NCBI RefSeq assembly: GCF_000313565.1 | Contig: NZ_HE578931.1 | Span: forward strand, 26,341-90,340 | Source of the DNA: Dielma fastidiosa | GTDB lineage: Bacteria > Bacillota_I > Bacilli_A > Erysipelotrichales > Erysipelotrichaceae | Length of the DNA: 64,000 nucleotides | Direction of reading: 5' to 3' | Part shown: one piece after another, positions 43,536 to 55,699 of the stretch | How positions within the stretch are numbered: the first letter of the stretch is position 1 | Layout: the number at the start of each line of letters is the position of its first letter | Notes under the pieces: model-generated | What the model was told of the DNA's origin: nothing | Databases searched by the model: none | The model's input: the letters and a program-made list of their open reading frames with translations, nothing else | Translations under genes and position numbers: made by a program

Positions 43536-44960
43536 CTATTCATTAACTACCGGATTATTTTTATCATAGCCTACAAAATATGTTACAACAGCCGCTGTCA
43601 AAAATGCAATTGCACAGCTAATAACACCATGTACCATATTGATCGTTGGTCCACCGGCAAAGGCTGTCAGACCAATAAAACTAGCTACCGGTACCATTGC
43701 ATAACATGTAACATGCATAATACCGGCATATAAACCACCCGCAAAGCCACCGGCTATCAAACCAATGAATGGCCGTTTAAACTTTATACCATTGCCATAT
43801 AAGCCAGGTTCAGTAACACCACCGATGATTGAGGCAATAAAATAACCAAGCGTTAATGATTTCTCATCCTTGTCTTTAATTCTAAAGAAGGAACCAATCA
43901 GCATTCCAGCAACCGCAATTGACGCGATGCAGCCACCTACTGAAACTAAACTTTCTTGACCCGCCTGTGCAAATACCATAACCAGAGAAGTAATGAAAAC
44001 GACATGCATACCGCTCATTACTAAGAATTCCCAGAATGCGGCAATCAAAGCAACCGCAAGGAATCCCACATATGGAATCTTATCTAAGCCTAAAAGGAAA
44101 TCACAAATATAATTACCTGCGATAGATCCAATAGGACCTAACACACATAAGCTGATTGGCAGCATAACAATAATACTTAAAAATGGTACAAAAATGGTTT
44201 TAAGTGACTGTGGAAGTATGCTTTTAAAGAACGCTTCAACATAGCTCATCACCCAAATAGATAAAATAATTGGCAGCAGTGTTGAGGCATAGTTTTGTAC
44301 ATTGCAGGTAATTCCAAATATAGTAAATGAAGTACCGGCCACCGCCATGGAGGTGAAGGTTGGATGCATCATGATACAACCTAAGAACATGCCGATTACC
44401 GGTGTAACATTAAATTTCTTAGAAGCTGTATAACCTAATACTATCGGAAAGAAATAAAAACCAGCATCGCCGACAAAAGTGAACAAAGTATATAAATCAT
44501 CTGTCTCCCTGAGAATATTCAGCATTGTCGGACCAAGGACAGCAACTAACATTTTAAACATTGAGGCTGCCATCATCAAAGGAATCAACGGCACAATACA
44601 GCCAGCCAAAGCCTCCATTATATTGCTGCCAACACCTTTTAAAGTCAATTTTTGTTTTACTTTTGGTTCATCATCAATAACCTTATTCATTTCAAAATGT
44701 CCAAGTTCACAGACTTCTTTATATACATGTTCAACGGTCTGCCCGATAATTACCTGAAACTGACCACTGGAAAATTGACACCCCAGCACACCTTCAATCT
44801 TTTTAATATTCTCTTGATTCACCTTACTTTGATCCTTTAAATTAAAACGCAGTCTAGTCATACAATGCGCTACAAAAGTAACATTTTCTTTACCGCCAAT
44901 CTCATTCAATATTTCACTGGCTATTTGTTCATATTTTTTCATAATTTGCTCCTTTTTCAT
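43536..44960 (-). CDS. PTS glucoside-family EIIBC permease
   Basis: A 474-residue Glc-superfamily permease. The N-terminal EIIB domain has the phospho-Cys in VAHCMTRLRFNLKD near residue 32. After a linker come about ten helices of EIIC (GVGSNIMEALAGCIVPLIPLM, FWEFLVMSGMHVVF, GGVTEPGLYGNGIKFKRP). No EIIA domain is attached, so EIIA must come from another system. The following ChbG gene and preceding LicT-type regulator point to a beta-linked or N-acetylated disaccharide; the substrate is not certain. Confidence 0.92.
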   Translation of the reverse strand: MKKEQIMKKYEQIASEILNEIGGKENVTFVAHCMTRLRFNLKDQSKVNQENIKKIEGVLGCQFSSGQFQVIIGQTVEHVYKEVCELGHFEMNKVIDDEPKVKQKLTLKGVGSNIMEALAGCIVPLIPLMMAASMFKMLVAVLGPTMLNILRETDDLYTLFTFVGDAGFYFFPIVLGYTASKKFNVTPVIGMFLGCIMMHPTFTSMAVAGTSFTIFGITCNVQNYASTLLPIILSIWVMSYVEAFFKSILPQSLKTIFVPFLSIIVMLPISLCVLGPIGSIAGNYICDFLLGLDKIPYVGFLAVALIAAFWEFLVMSGMHVVFITSLVMVFAQAGQESLVSVGGCIASIAVAGMLIGSFFRIKDKDEKSLTLGYFIASIIGGVTEPGLYGNGIKFKRPFIGLIAGGFAGGLYAGIMHVTCYAMVPVASFIGLTAFAGGPTINMVHGVISCAIAFLTAAVVTYFVGYDKNNPVVNE

Positions 44961-45017
44961 AAAAATACCCTTAACTCAAAAACCACATGATTTTCATGTA
45001 ATTTCTGCGCTAAGGGT
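44961..45017 (-). terminator. RAT-controlled terminator before the EIIBC gene
   Basis: Outer stem ACCCTTA/TAAGGGT (44967-44973, 45011-45017) with inner ACATGA/TCATGT, T run on the minus strand. Its promoter-proximal arm overlaps the RAT at 45015-45039. Confidence 0.78.
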
Positions 45018-45039
45018 GATGCTCTATCGGTGACAATCC
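45015..45039 (-). promoter_or_regulatory. Second RAT (ribonucleic antiterminator), inside the end of the licT-like gene
   Basis: The minus strand reads GGATTGTCACCGATAGAGCA then TCACC, the RAT hairpin pattern. It overlaps the last codons of the antiterminator gene and the 5' arm of the next terminator. Confidence 0.8.
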
Positions 45040-45860
45040 GCTCTTGCACATAATCGATTAATATGTAACATTAAATATAATAATTCTTCATCATTTAACG
45101 TCCAATTCATTTCATTCATTAAATAATCCCTAATATTCAGAACACATTCATAGGTTTTAGGATATTGCTCTTTAACATATACAAACATTGTTCTGTTTTC
45201 ACTGGATATACTGTCCGCTTTATCCTGTCGTTTCAATAAATACAATAAATGAGAAACAAATCTTGAATAATTGAAACTATTTCTATCAATATGAATTTGA
45301 AAATATGCGCCAATCATTTCAATAATTTCCTCAATTACTTCATCGCTGTTTGGCATTTGACGTGAAATAGATGAAATTGTTTCTGCATTAACAAAATGCA
45401 TTGCGATATTACAGGCTTCACCTTTAGGTAATTTAACTTTCATTGACTGCTGGATCATTTTTACCGCTGTCTCTCCTAAATTAAATTCCGTTTCATATAA
45501 GTGCTGAATATCATTATACAAAGGTGTTTGAATATGAATATTCTTTTTAATTCGTTCAATTGCAAAATTGATATGATCAGCAAGTGTAAAAACCACATTA
45601 GGACTTAATTCTGATTCAATCTTAAGACGGGCAATATCAACAATTCTGGCAGCTACCTCCAAAACCTCAACGGATATTTCATTCAGCAAATTATAATACA
45701 TCGGATCGACATCATAAAATGTTCGCTGAATAGTATCGAGATTTTCAATTTCATAAGGACACTGTTTAAATCCTATACCGGTACCTACCGCGATTAACTC
45801 CCGATGATGATCATCAACACATAATGCGATATTGTTATTTATTTTCTTCATAACCTTCAT
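45024..45860 (-). CDS. BglG/LicT-family transcriptional antiterminator
   Basis: A 278-residue protein. The N-terminal RNA-binding CAT domain (KKINNNIALCVDDHHRELIAVGTGIGF) binds RAT hairpins as a dimer. Two PRD domains (about 65-165 and 170-278) carry His for phosphorylation by HPr and the cognate EII (FTLADHINFAIERI; LLYLMLHINRL). AAGGTGATG precedes the ATG. RAT/terminators before the gene and at its end show the bgl-type layout: it allows its own expression and that of the PTS when sugar is present. Confidence 0.93.
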   Translation of the reverse strand: MKVMKKINNNIALCVDDHHRELIAVGTGIGFKQCPYEIENLDTIQRTFYDVDPMYYNLLNEISVEVLEVAARIVDIARLKIESELSPNVVFTLADHINFAIERIKKNIHIQTPLYNDIQHLYETEFNLGETAVKMIQQSMKVKLPKGEACNIAMHFVNAETISSISRQMPNSDEVIEEIIEMIGAYFQIHIDRNSFNYSRFVSHLLYLLKRQDKADSISSENRTMFVYVKEQYPKTYECVLNIRDYLMNEMNWTLNDEELLYLMLHINRLCARADCHR

Positions 45861-45954
45861 CGGACATCACCTTCCCTTTTTCTGAAGTTCCATCAACAGA
45901 ATTTCTATGTTCATCCCTTCTTTCTTAATTTTATCATAAAATTTTTTTCAGAAA

Positions 45955-46033
45955 CAAATAAAAACTCTTCAAGCTGTACTTCACCCAAGATATTTGTTTC
46001 TTGATGGTGATGCCTCCCGAAGAGTGACAATCC
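45955..46033 (-). promoter_or_regulatory. First RAT and overlapping terminator
   Basis: RAT GGATTGTCACTCTTCGGGAG then GCATCACC (46006-46033, minus strand). Terminator stem ACTCTTC/GAAGAGT (45964-45970, 46019-46025) followed by TTTTTATTT. The two folds share ACTCTTC, so LicT binding prevents the terminator. Confidence 0.85.
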
Positions 46034-46047
46034 TTTATTACTTTTTC

Positions 46048-46076
46048 ATTCTAGCAAACGCTTACATCAATGTCAA
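46048..46076 (-). promoter_or_regulatory. licT-PTS promoter with cre site
   Basis: TTGACA (46071-46076) and TAGAAT (46048-46053), 17 bp apart. ATGTAAGCGTTTGCT (46053-46067) matches the CcpA cre consensus except for the last base and fills the spacer, so CcpA should block the promoter when glucose is present. Confidence 0.82.
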
Positions 46077-46123
46077 TAGCAGTTTTGATAGGATTTAGCA
46101 ATATTATCACAGAAAATGCATGA

Positions 46124-46237
46124 GCTATCTTTAATGTAAGGAAGTATTGCATGACCCTTTCATTGCTTAAATTTGAAGCAGAAAAAGCTGGCATCAACTT
46201 TTCCACCGTCCTTCAAGCAGCGCTGAATATAAATTAA
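46124..46237 (+). pseudogene. Remnant resembling the C-terminus of a HicB-type antitoxin
   Basis: Open frame without a proper start region; its codons give VRKYCMTLSLLKFEAEKAGI then NFSTVLQAALNIN. This resembles the ribbon-helix-helix tail of HicB antitoxins (EAEKAGINFSQVLQEAL pattern). The N-terminal part and any toxin gene are missing. It lies in the non-coding stretch between the licT promoter and oriC. Confidence 0.4.
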
Positions 46238-46265
46238 AAATAACAGGAAAATAATTAGATAGTAG

Positions 46266-46373
46266 ATGAGCGGCAGTGTTGCTGTCATTTTTTTGAATGA
46301 AACAATGAAGGACAGCTACCGCGATATTATGCTGTTATTTGACTGGCTGCATGAACAATTCCACATAACATGA
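46266..46373 (+). other. Unidentified 35-codon frame next to oriC
   Basis: Begins MSGSVAVIFLNETMKDSYRD and ends FDWLHEQFHIT. No clear ribosome binding site and no family recognised; may be the end of a decayed gene like its neighbour at 46124. Confidence 0.2.
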
Positions 46374-46431
46374 ATCAATTCTCTGATAAATACTGCGATT
46401 TTCTGTCTTTTTTTGATCAAATTTATGCATG

Positions 46432-46850
46432 TTTTCCACCTTTTGCGCAAAGTTTCCACAATCTTACTTAAAATGACACGTTAAAAGGGGATAAAGTATT
46501 TTTACACAACTGTGGAAAACCTTTATCAATAGTTTTACACATGCTTATCCGCAATCAAATTCACCATGTTTTCAACCGTATGTGGAAAACGTTGATATCC
46601 ACACTAAACACTTATATAATGGGCTTTTTTTATGTTGATAACTTATGGAAAAGAAATCTGAAGGCATAAAGTTATCCACGTTTTCCACAATTTACTTTAT
46701 CCACAAAAGTTTATCAACAGCTTTTCCACATCATAAAGTTGTGGAAAACTTAATAAATGCCAATGCTTAACAGCTATTTGAAGTTTTTCCTGTGGAAAAC
46801 TTTTTTCGGCCCGATTTAACAATAGTATTTTGAGTTGAATTATAGTAAAA
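46432..46850. other. oriC: Replication origin, upstream part (DnaA-box cluster)
   Basis: At least 13 DnaA-box-like 9-mers in about 370 bp. Perfect TTTTCCACA or its complement occurs at 46511, 46581, 46681, 46722, 46740 and 46791. TTATCCACA is at 46697, and one-mismatch forms at 46545 (TTATCCGCA), 46595, 46633 (complement of TTATCAACA), 46672 and 46711. AT-rich sequence follows towards dnaA. Strand polarity of genes changes here, and the flanks are rpmH and dnaA. Confidence 0.9.
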
Positions 46851-46877
46851 TTGTCTATAAATAAAGGGGTTATGCTA

Positions 46878-48239
46878 ATGTCTACGTATGTTAAGAACAA
46901 CTTAAATTCAATATGGAACCAAACATTAACACTCATCGAAGAAAGCGATTATTTTGATTCAGCTACTTTTAACGCGTTTATTGTTAATTCCACACTCTAT
47001 GATATAATTGATGATTTAGCGATTATTTTAGTCCCATCAGTCATCAATAAAAAAGTTTTTGAAAGTGTTGAATGTTTGTCATTTGTTCAGCAAAAACTAA
47101 GCGAAGTCATGGATCAAACCATGCAGTGCGAAGTAAGATTAAAAAAAGATATCGATGCTGCTAACGCGAATCAGCCGGCACCTAAAAAAGAGGTCATTCT
47201 TGAGGATAAGCTGCTTGATAAATATACCTTTGATAACTTCATTGTTGGTCAAAGCAACCGGGAAAGTCATGCTGCCGCTTTATCATGCGCCATGACACCT
47301 GGAAAATTTTTCAATCCATTATTTATATTCGGTAATTCCGGTCTAGGTAAAACACATCTGCTGCATGCGATCGGCAATTATGTAAAACAAAATCAGCCGG
47401 ATAAAAAAGTATTATATATTTACAGTGAAGATTTTATAACGCTGGTCGTTAACTCTATCAAAGATAAAACGATTGAAGAAGTAAAAGAAGCAATCTGTAA
47501 TGTGGATTATCTGTTAATTGATGATATTCAGCGGCTTGCGCAATGGGGCCGCAGTCAGGAAATATTCTTTAATCTTTACAATAAACTGATCAGTAATGAT
47601 AAACAGGTAATTATCACCAGTGATATTCATCCATCTGAGCTTAAAGGAATTGAAACACGCTTAATTTCACGCTTTTCTTCTGGTTTATCGGTAGGCATTG
47701 ACTCACCGGAATTTGAAACTGCCTATGCTATTCTTGAAAAGAAGCTGGAGGGCAGGCAGGAAGAGGTGCTGGTACAAAGAGAAGTGCTTGAATACATAGC
47801 CAATCGTTTTTCTGCTGATGTAAGAAGTCTTGAAGGAGCTTTAAATAACCTTATTTTTAAAGCCATCCTCTTTAATCCTGAAATTATCGATTTAAAATTT
47901 GCGGTGGAAGTATTTAAAGAAAATCCAGCAGTTGTAAATCAGGATGATACATTGTCGGTGATGAGGATTAAAAAGGCTGTTTGTGAATTTTATGGACTTA
48001 CCCGCCAACAAATCGAATCAAAATCAAGAACCAAGAGTATATCCAACGCCCGTCATATTGCTATTTATTTATGCCGCAAGCATATGGATCTGCCATTCTC
48101 TAAAATCGGTGCTGAATTCGGCGGCCGAGATCATTCTACAATCATGTCTTCCTATGATAAGATGACAAAATCGATCAAACAGAATGATATGACGGCTCAG
48201 GCGGTAGGCAAGATTGAAAGCAAGCTTGGTATTTCTTAA
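46878..48239 (+). CDS. dnaA: Chromosomal replication initiator DnaA
   Basis: A 453-residue AAA+ initiator. Domain I (about 1-80) and a short linker precede the ATPase: FIFGNSGLGKTHLLHAIGN (Walker A near 152-159), YLLIDDIQ (Walker B), and RLISRFSSG (sensor/arginine finger region). Domain IV ends with the DNA-binding GGRDHSTIMSSYDKM. The ATG at 46878 lies 8 nt after AAAGGGG. An in-frame TTG at 46851 and ATG at 46872 are less well placed. It opens the origin in the ATP form by binding the DnaA boxes on both sides of its gene. Confidence 0.97.
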   Translation: MSTYVKNNLNSIWNQTLTLIEESDYFDSATFNAFIVNSTLYDIIDDLAIILVPSVINKKVFESVECLSFVQQKLSEVMDQTMQCEVRLKKDIDAANANQPAPKKEVILEDKLLDKYTFDNFIVGQSNRESHAAALSCAMTPGKFFNPLFIFGNSGLGKTHLLHAIGNYVKQNQPDKKVLYIYSEDFITLVVNSIKDKTIEEVKEAICNVDYLLIDDIQRLAQWGRSQEIFFNLYNKLISNDKQVIITSDIHPSELKGIETRLISRFSSGLSVGIDSPEFETAYAILEKKLEGRQEEVLVQREVLEYIANRFSADVRSLEGALNNLIFKAILFNPEIIDLKFAVEVFKENPAVVNQDDTLSVMRIKKAVCEFYGLTRQQIESKSRTKSISNARHIAIYLCRKHMDLPFSKIGAEFGGRDHSTIMSSYDKMTKSIKQNDMTAQAVGKIESKLGIS

Positions 48240-48315
48240 CTTTTTCCACGATTATAAACTATCATTCCACATCAAAATTTGATAAAATATAACCATTCAT
48301 TAGGATATTTTAGGG

Positions 48316-48358
48316 TTTTCCACTTTTCCACATCCTAATAGTAGTAGTAATAGTATTA
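48316..48358 (+). promoter_or_regulatory. oriC, downstream part: DnaA boxes and DnaA-trio unwinding element
   Basis: Boxes TTTTCCACT (48316-48324) and TTTTCCACA (48324-48332) are followed after TCC by TAATAGTAGTAGTAATAG (48336-48353), six consecutive TA[A/G] triplets, then an A-rich run. This is the box-spacer-trio order of the basal unwinding system described in B. subtilis. Further box-like 9-mers are at 48242 and 48273. Confidence 0.75.
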
Positions 48359-48399
48359 AAAAAAAGAAAATAAACAACTGTTTCAAAGGAGGAATCATC

Positions 48400-49518
48400 A
48401 TGTATTTCAAAGTGTCAAAATCAGTTTTCTATAACGCGCTGTCAACAGTATCAAGAGCCATCTCTTCTTTTTCACCGCTGCCGGCTTTCTCAGGAATTAA
48501 GATTGAAGCTAAGCTGGATCATCTTGTGCTTACTGGCAGTGATTCAGATATTTCTATCCAAACAACAATCCACAGTGATAACGAAGAAACATTACAAATC
48601 AACGATACTGGCTCAATTGTTATTGAAGCTAAATATATTTTGGAAATTGTCCGCAAGATTGATTCTGATGAATTAGAACTTGAAATCTTAGACGGTACTC
48701 AAACTAAGATTAGCGGCAAAACGGCAGAGTTTAAAATCAACGGTATGAATTCCATGGATTATCCAATGATTGACTTTATCAGACCCGCAAACAATTTCAC
48801 AATCAATTCAGATATTTTAAAAGAAATTATTTCACAAACATCTTTCGCAACCAGTACCAGTGAAACAAGACCCGCTTTAACCGGTGTTAATTTTTTCTGT
48901 GAAGGTCATACGATGCGCTGTGTTGGAACTGACAGTTATCGACTTGCTAAGAAGGTTGTGGAGATTGAAAAGGAGTTAACTTTTAACATCACGATTCCAT
49001 CACGCAATCTGAATGAGGTATCTAAAACGTTAGAAGCAGATGAAGAAATCACTGTTGCTATTTCCGATAAGAAAGCTCAGTTTATCTTAAAAAATACGGT
49101 TATTCAAACGCGTCTGATTGACGGGGTATTCCCGGATATTTCCAGATTGATTCCGCTTGCTTTTGATTATGAACTGGAAATTGACACAGCTGAGATATTA
49201 GGCGCGATTGACCGTGCGTCTTTCATCAAGAGTGATGGTGTTTCAGTAATTAAACTGTCATTAGATGAAAAAGCTTGTATCCTTTCTTCACGTTCTCAAG
49301 AGGTAGGATCATCAACGGAAAATCTCAGCAATGCGGTATTTAAAGGTGAGCATTTAGATATTTCATTCAATGGCCGTTATGTATTTGAAGCTTTAAAAGC
49401 AATTCGTCAAGGCAAGATTCGTTTTAGCTTCTGCGGAGAAATGAAGCCATTTGTAATTCAGCCGATCGAAGATGATTCAATCCTTCAGCTGGTATTGCCA
49501 GTCAGAACATACGCTTAA
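48400..49518 (+). CDS. dnaN: DNA polymerase III beta subunit (sliding clamp)
   Basis: A 372-residue protein of three similar domains that forms the dimeric ring clamp. MYFKVSKSVFYNALSTVSRAIS at the start, TSETRPALTGVNFFCEG in domain 2 and the C-terminal FVIQPIEDDSILQLVLPVRT are typical. AAAGGAGGAATC precedes the ATG. It follows dnaA by 160 bp containing the DnaA-trio element. Confidence 0.97.
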   Translation: MYFKVSKSVFYNALSTVSRAISSFSPLPAFSGIKIEAKLDHLVLTGSDSDISIQTTIHSDNEETLQINDTGSIVIEAKYILEIVRKIDSDELELEILDGTQTKISGKTAEFKINGMNSMDYPMIDFIRPANNFTINSDILKEIISQTSFATSTSETRPALTGVNFFCEGHTMRCVGTDSYRLAKKVVEIEKELTFNITIPSRNLNEVSKTLEADEEITVAISDKKAQFILKNTVIQTRLIDGVFPDISRLIPLAFDYELEIDTAEILGAIDRASFIKSDGVSVIKLSLDEKACILSSRSQEVGSSTENLSNAVFKGEHLDISFNGRYVFEALKAIRQGKIRFSFCGEMKPFVIQPIEDDSILQLVLPVRTYA

Positions 49519-49546
49519 AATATTTAGTAAAATTTATAAAAAAATT

Positions 49547-49581
49547 AAGAGGGATTTTTTATCCTTCTTTTGCTTTTTTAG
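49547..49581 (+). terminator. dnaN terminator
   Basis: Nine-pair stem AAGAGGGAT/ATCCTTCTT with one G-U pair (49547-49555, 49561-49569), then TTTGCTTTTTT. Confidence 0.7.
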
Positions 49582-49623
49582 GTTAAAAAGAGTTGAGAAA
49601 ATCCCCAAAAACACATGAAAATG

Positions 49624-49632
49624 TGGTATAAT
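49624..49632 (+). promoter_or_regulatory. Promoter -10 of the S4-recF-gyr genes
   Basis: Extended -10 TGGTATAAT, 30 bp before the S4 protein start; no good -35. Confidence 0.55.
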
Positions 49633-49661
49633 GTTTAAGATAGGTGAAAGAGGTTTTTTCT

Positions 49662-49864
49662 ATGGAAATTAAAATAAATACAGAATTTATAACCTTAGCT
49701 CAAATGCTTAAAATGGCAGATATCGTACAGTCCGGCGGTGAAGCTAAATATGCTGTTAAGGAACTGGATATCAAAGTAAATGATGAGTTAGAAAATCGCC
49801 GCGGCAGAAAGCTCTATCCAGGTGACAGAGTGATTGTCAACGGTGAGCATTATACGATTGTTTG

Positions 49865-49865
<1 letters not shown>
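49662..49865 (+). CDS. S4-domain RNA-binding protein (YaaA/RlbA type)
   Basis: A 67-residue protein with one S4 domain: FITLAQMLKMADIVQSGGEAKYAV, then the NRRGRKLYPGDRVIVNG turn. Small S4 proteins between dnaN and recF are conserved in Firmicutes. The ATG at 49662 has AAAGAGG 9 nt upstream; an in-frame GTG six codons earlier lies within that region. Its stop overlaps the recF start (TGATG). Confidence 0.92.
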
Positions 49866-52910
<3,045 letters not shown>

Positions 52911-52921
52911 GAGGGATACAC

Positions 52922-55435
52922 ATGGATATAAATAATGATAAACTCATTTATAGAGAAATATCGGATGAAATGCGTACTTCTTTCTTAGATTACGCGATGT
53001 CTGTTATTGTTGCCCGTGCATTACCAGATGTACGAGATGGTTTGAAGCCTGTACACCGCCGTATCCTGCATTCAATGAATGAATTAGGAATTGTGGCGGA
53101 TAAACCTTATAAGAAATCAGCGAGAATCGTCGGTGACGTTATCGGTAAGTATCATCCGCATGGCGATACCGCAGTATATGACGCAATGGTACGTATGAGT
53201 CAGGATTTCTCATATCGTTATGAATTAGTTCAAGGGCATGGTAACTTTGGTTCGATTGATGGTGACGGCGCGGCGGCGATGCGTTATACAGAAGCCCGTA
53301 TGTCTAAGATTTCAATGGAATTGCTGAAGGATATTCAAAAAGATACCGTTGATTTCATGGATAACTATGATGGTGAGGAAAAAGAACCAGTTGTTCTGCC
53401 AGCTCGTTTTCCTAATCTGATTGTAAATGGAGCTGTGGGTATTGCGGTTGGTATGGCTACCAATATCCCGCCGCATAATCTGCGTGAAGCTATCAACGCG
53501 ACATTAGCAATTATGGACAATCCGGATATTACAACGATGGAGCTAATGGAAAATTATATCTACGGACCTGATTTTCCTACCGGTGGTATTATTTTAGGCC
53601 GTTCAGGTATTAAACAGGCTTTTGAAACAGGCCGCGGCAGCATCGTAACTCGATCACGTGTCAATGTTGAAGAAATGGATAATGGCAAGAAACGATTAAT
53701 CGTTACTGAAATTCCATATCAGGTTAATAAGGCTAATCTTGTTGAAAAGATTGCATCATTAGTCAGAGAGAAAATTATCGAGGGAATTACCGATTTACGC
53801 GATGAATCAAATCGTGAAGGTATCCGTATCGTTATTGAATTAAGAAAAGATGTTCAGGCTGATGTGCTGCTGAATCAGTTATATCGAATGACTTCACTGC
53901 AGACATCATTTGGTGTTAATTTATTGGCATTAGTTGATGGTGCGCCAAAGCTTTTGGGTGTTAAAGAAGCACTTCAGTGTTACGTGGAACATCAGATCGA
54001 TGTTACTGAGCGCAGAACTCGTTTTGAATTAAGAAAAGCCGAAGACCGCGCACATATTTTAGAAGGTTTAAAAATTGCTTTGGATCATATTGATGCGATT
54101 ATAGCGTTGATCCGCGGATCAAGAGATAATGCGGAAGCATTGAATGGTTTGATGAGTCAATTTAATCTCAGTGAAATTCAGGCTAAAGCAATTCTGGAAA
54201 TGCAGTTAAGAAGATTAACTGGTTTGGAAAGAGATAAGATTGAAAGTGAATATGACTCATTGATGAAAGTAATCACTGATTTAAAGGATATTCTTGCAAA
54301 TCATTCCCGTGTACTTGAAATCATCAGAAATGAATTGACAGAAGTTCGGGATAAGTATGGTGATGACCGCCGTACTGAAATCAGTGATGCTGATTTTGAT
54401 ATGCAGGATGAGGATTTAATACCTGTTGAAGATATTGTTATTACGATGACAACCAATGGTTATATCAAGCGTCTGCCTATCGATACATATCGTACACAGA
54501 ATCGTGGCGGTAAGGGTGTGAAGGGCATGGCAGTTAATGAAGATGATGTAGTAGACTTCCTGCTGACAATGTCAACTCATGACAATTTACTGCTGTTCTC
54601 TAATCTTGGTAAGGTTTATCGCATTAAGGGCTATCAGGTTCCTTTATCAAGCCGTACTTCTAAGGGAATGCCTATCGTTAACCTGCTTGAACTTGAAAAA
54701 GAAGAAAAGATTAAAGCAATGATTGCAGTTAAGAAAGACAGTGGTTCTGCTAATTATGTTTTTGCTACGAAGAATGGCTTAGTTAAGAAAACAGCAACTT
54801 CAGAATTCACAAATATCATGAAGAAAGGTAAGATCGCTATTGTTCTGAATGAAAATGATGAATTAATCGGTGTGAAAGAAACTACTGGTGATGATGAAAT
54901 TCTGATTGCTGCATCAAATGGTAAGGTTGCACGTTTCCATGAATCAGACATTCGACCAATGGGCCGTAAATCAATCGGTGTTAAGGGTATGAATGTTGAT
55001 GGTGGTTATGTTGTAGGTTTGGCAACATCTAAAGAAGGATCACATATTCTTTCTGTCACTGAAAAGGGATACGGCAAGAAAACACCAATCGCCGATTATC
55101 GTATGTCTAAGCGAGGCGCTAAGGGTGTTCTGACAATCAATGTTTCAGAAGCAACCGGTAATTTGATTTGTATTCATACTGTAAATGGTGATGAAGACGC
55201 GATGATTGTCACAAATGAAGGTATTATTATTCGTTTAAGCTTAGAGAATGTCGCATCTTATGGCAGAAATACTAAGGGCGTTAGATTAATCAATTTATCC
55301 GACAGTGATGCAGTGGTTTCTAAAGTAACTATCGTTGAGAAAGAAGAAGCTGAAGAAATTACAGAAACAGAGGAAAATGCTGAGAATATCGTTGAAAATA
55401 CAGCTGAAATAATTGACAATGATAACGAAGCATGA
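52922..55435 (+). CDS. gyrA: DNA gyrase subunit A
   Basis: An 837-residue subunit that cuts and rejoins [26 protein letters not shown] at the start, [18 protein letters not shown] and AMRYTEARM with the catalytic Tyr. The quinolone-determining region reads HGDTAVYDA, with Thr where E. coli has Ser83. The C-terminal beta-pinwheel shows the GyrA-box-like [11 protein letters not shown]. The acidic tail ([19 protein letters not shown]) is longer than usual. Confidence 0.98.
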   Translation: MDINNDKLIYREISDEMRTSFLDYAMSVIVARALPDVRDGLKPVHRRILHSMNELGIVADKPYKKSARIVGDVIGKYHPHGDTAVYDAMVRMSQDFSYRYELVQGHGNFGSIDGDGAAAMRYTEARMSKISMELLKDIQKDTVDFMDNYDGEEKEPVVLPARFPNLIVNGAVGIAVGMATNIPPHNLREAINATLAIMDNPDITTMELMENYIYGPDFPTGGIILGRSGIKQAFETGRGSIVTRSRVNVEEMDNGKKRLIVTEIPYQVNKANLVEKIASLVREKIIEGITDLRDESNREGIRIVIELRKDVQADVLLNQLYRMTSLQTSFGVNLLALVDGAPKLLGVKEALQCYVEHQIDVTERRTRFELRKAEDRAHILEGLKIALDHIDAIIALIRGSRDNAEALNGLMSQFNLSEIQAKAILEMQLRRLTGLERDKIESEYDSLMKVITDLKDILANHSRVLEIIRNELTEVRDKYGDDRRTEISDADFDMQDEDLIPVEDIVITMTTNGYIKRLPIDTYRTQNRGGKGVKGMAVNEDDVVDFLLTMSTHDNLLLFSNLGKVYRIKGYQVPLSSRTSKGMPIVNLLELEKEEKIKAMIAVKKDSGSANYVFATKNGLVKKTATSEFTNIMKKGKIAIVLNENDELIGVKETTGDDEILIAASNGKVARFHESDIRPMGRKSIGVKGMNVDGGYVVGLATSKEGSHILSVTEKGYGKKTPIADYRMSKRGAKGVLTINVSEATGNLICIHTVNGDEDAMIVTNEGIIIRLSLENVASYGRNTKGVRLINLSDSDAVVSKVTIVEKEEAEEITETEENAENIVENTAEIIDNDNEA

Positions 55436-55454
55436 TTAAATTATTAAGAATTAG

Positions 55455-55680
55455 AAAGCGATGATTGAGAGAAGTAAATGTCTTAAGCTTTCAGAGAGAT
55501 AACGGTTGGTGTGAGTTATCAGTGGCAGGCATTGAAATCAGCTCATGAGTGAATCGGTGAAATTAGTATCCGATTACGGCAGCACCGTTATAGCTTAGAG
55601 ATGACAAAAGGGAAGTTTACTTTTGTCAAGAAGGGTGGCAACACGAGGTATCGTCCCTTTAAACGATACCTCTTTTTTAT
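55455..55680 (+). promoter_or_regulatory. T-box riboswitch for serS
   Basis: Stem I has an AGTA-type loop (GAAGTAAATG), distal AGAGAG and GGTTGGTG elements, and a specifier loop region GAAATCAGC offering Ser codons TCA or AGC. The T-box core AAGGGTGGCAACACG (55631-55645) has TGGC, whose C pairs with the G discriminator of tRNA-Ser. The terminator stem GAGGTATCG/CGATACCTC (55645-55653, 55664-55672) ends in seven T. Uncharged tRNA-Ser should prevent termination. Confidence 0.95.
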
Positions 55681-55699
55681 TAACAAGGAGGACATTAAA

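Noticed and set aside
46851..46877. TTG start for dnaA at 46851
   Set aside because: No SD before it; the SD AAAGGGG lies after it and 8 nt before the ATG at 46878.
48336..48353. TA[A/G] repeat as a simple microsatellite
   Set aside because: Its position directly after DnaA boxes in the dnaA-dnaN gap fits a DnaA-trio better than a random repeat.
55601..55699. Longer N-terminus of serS
   Set aside because: This part is the T-box antiterminator/terminator; the ATG at 55700 has AAGGAGG and gives normal length.
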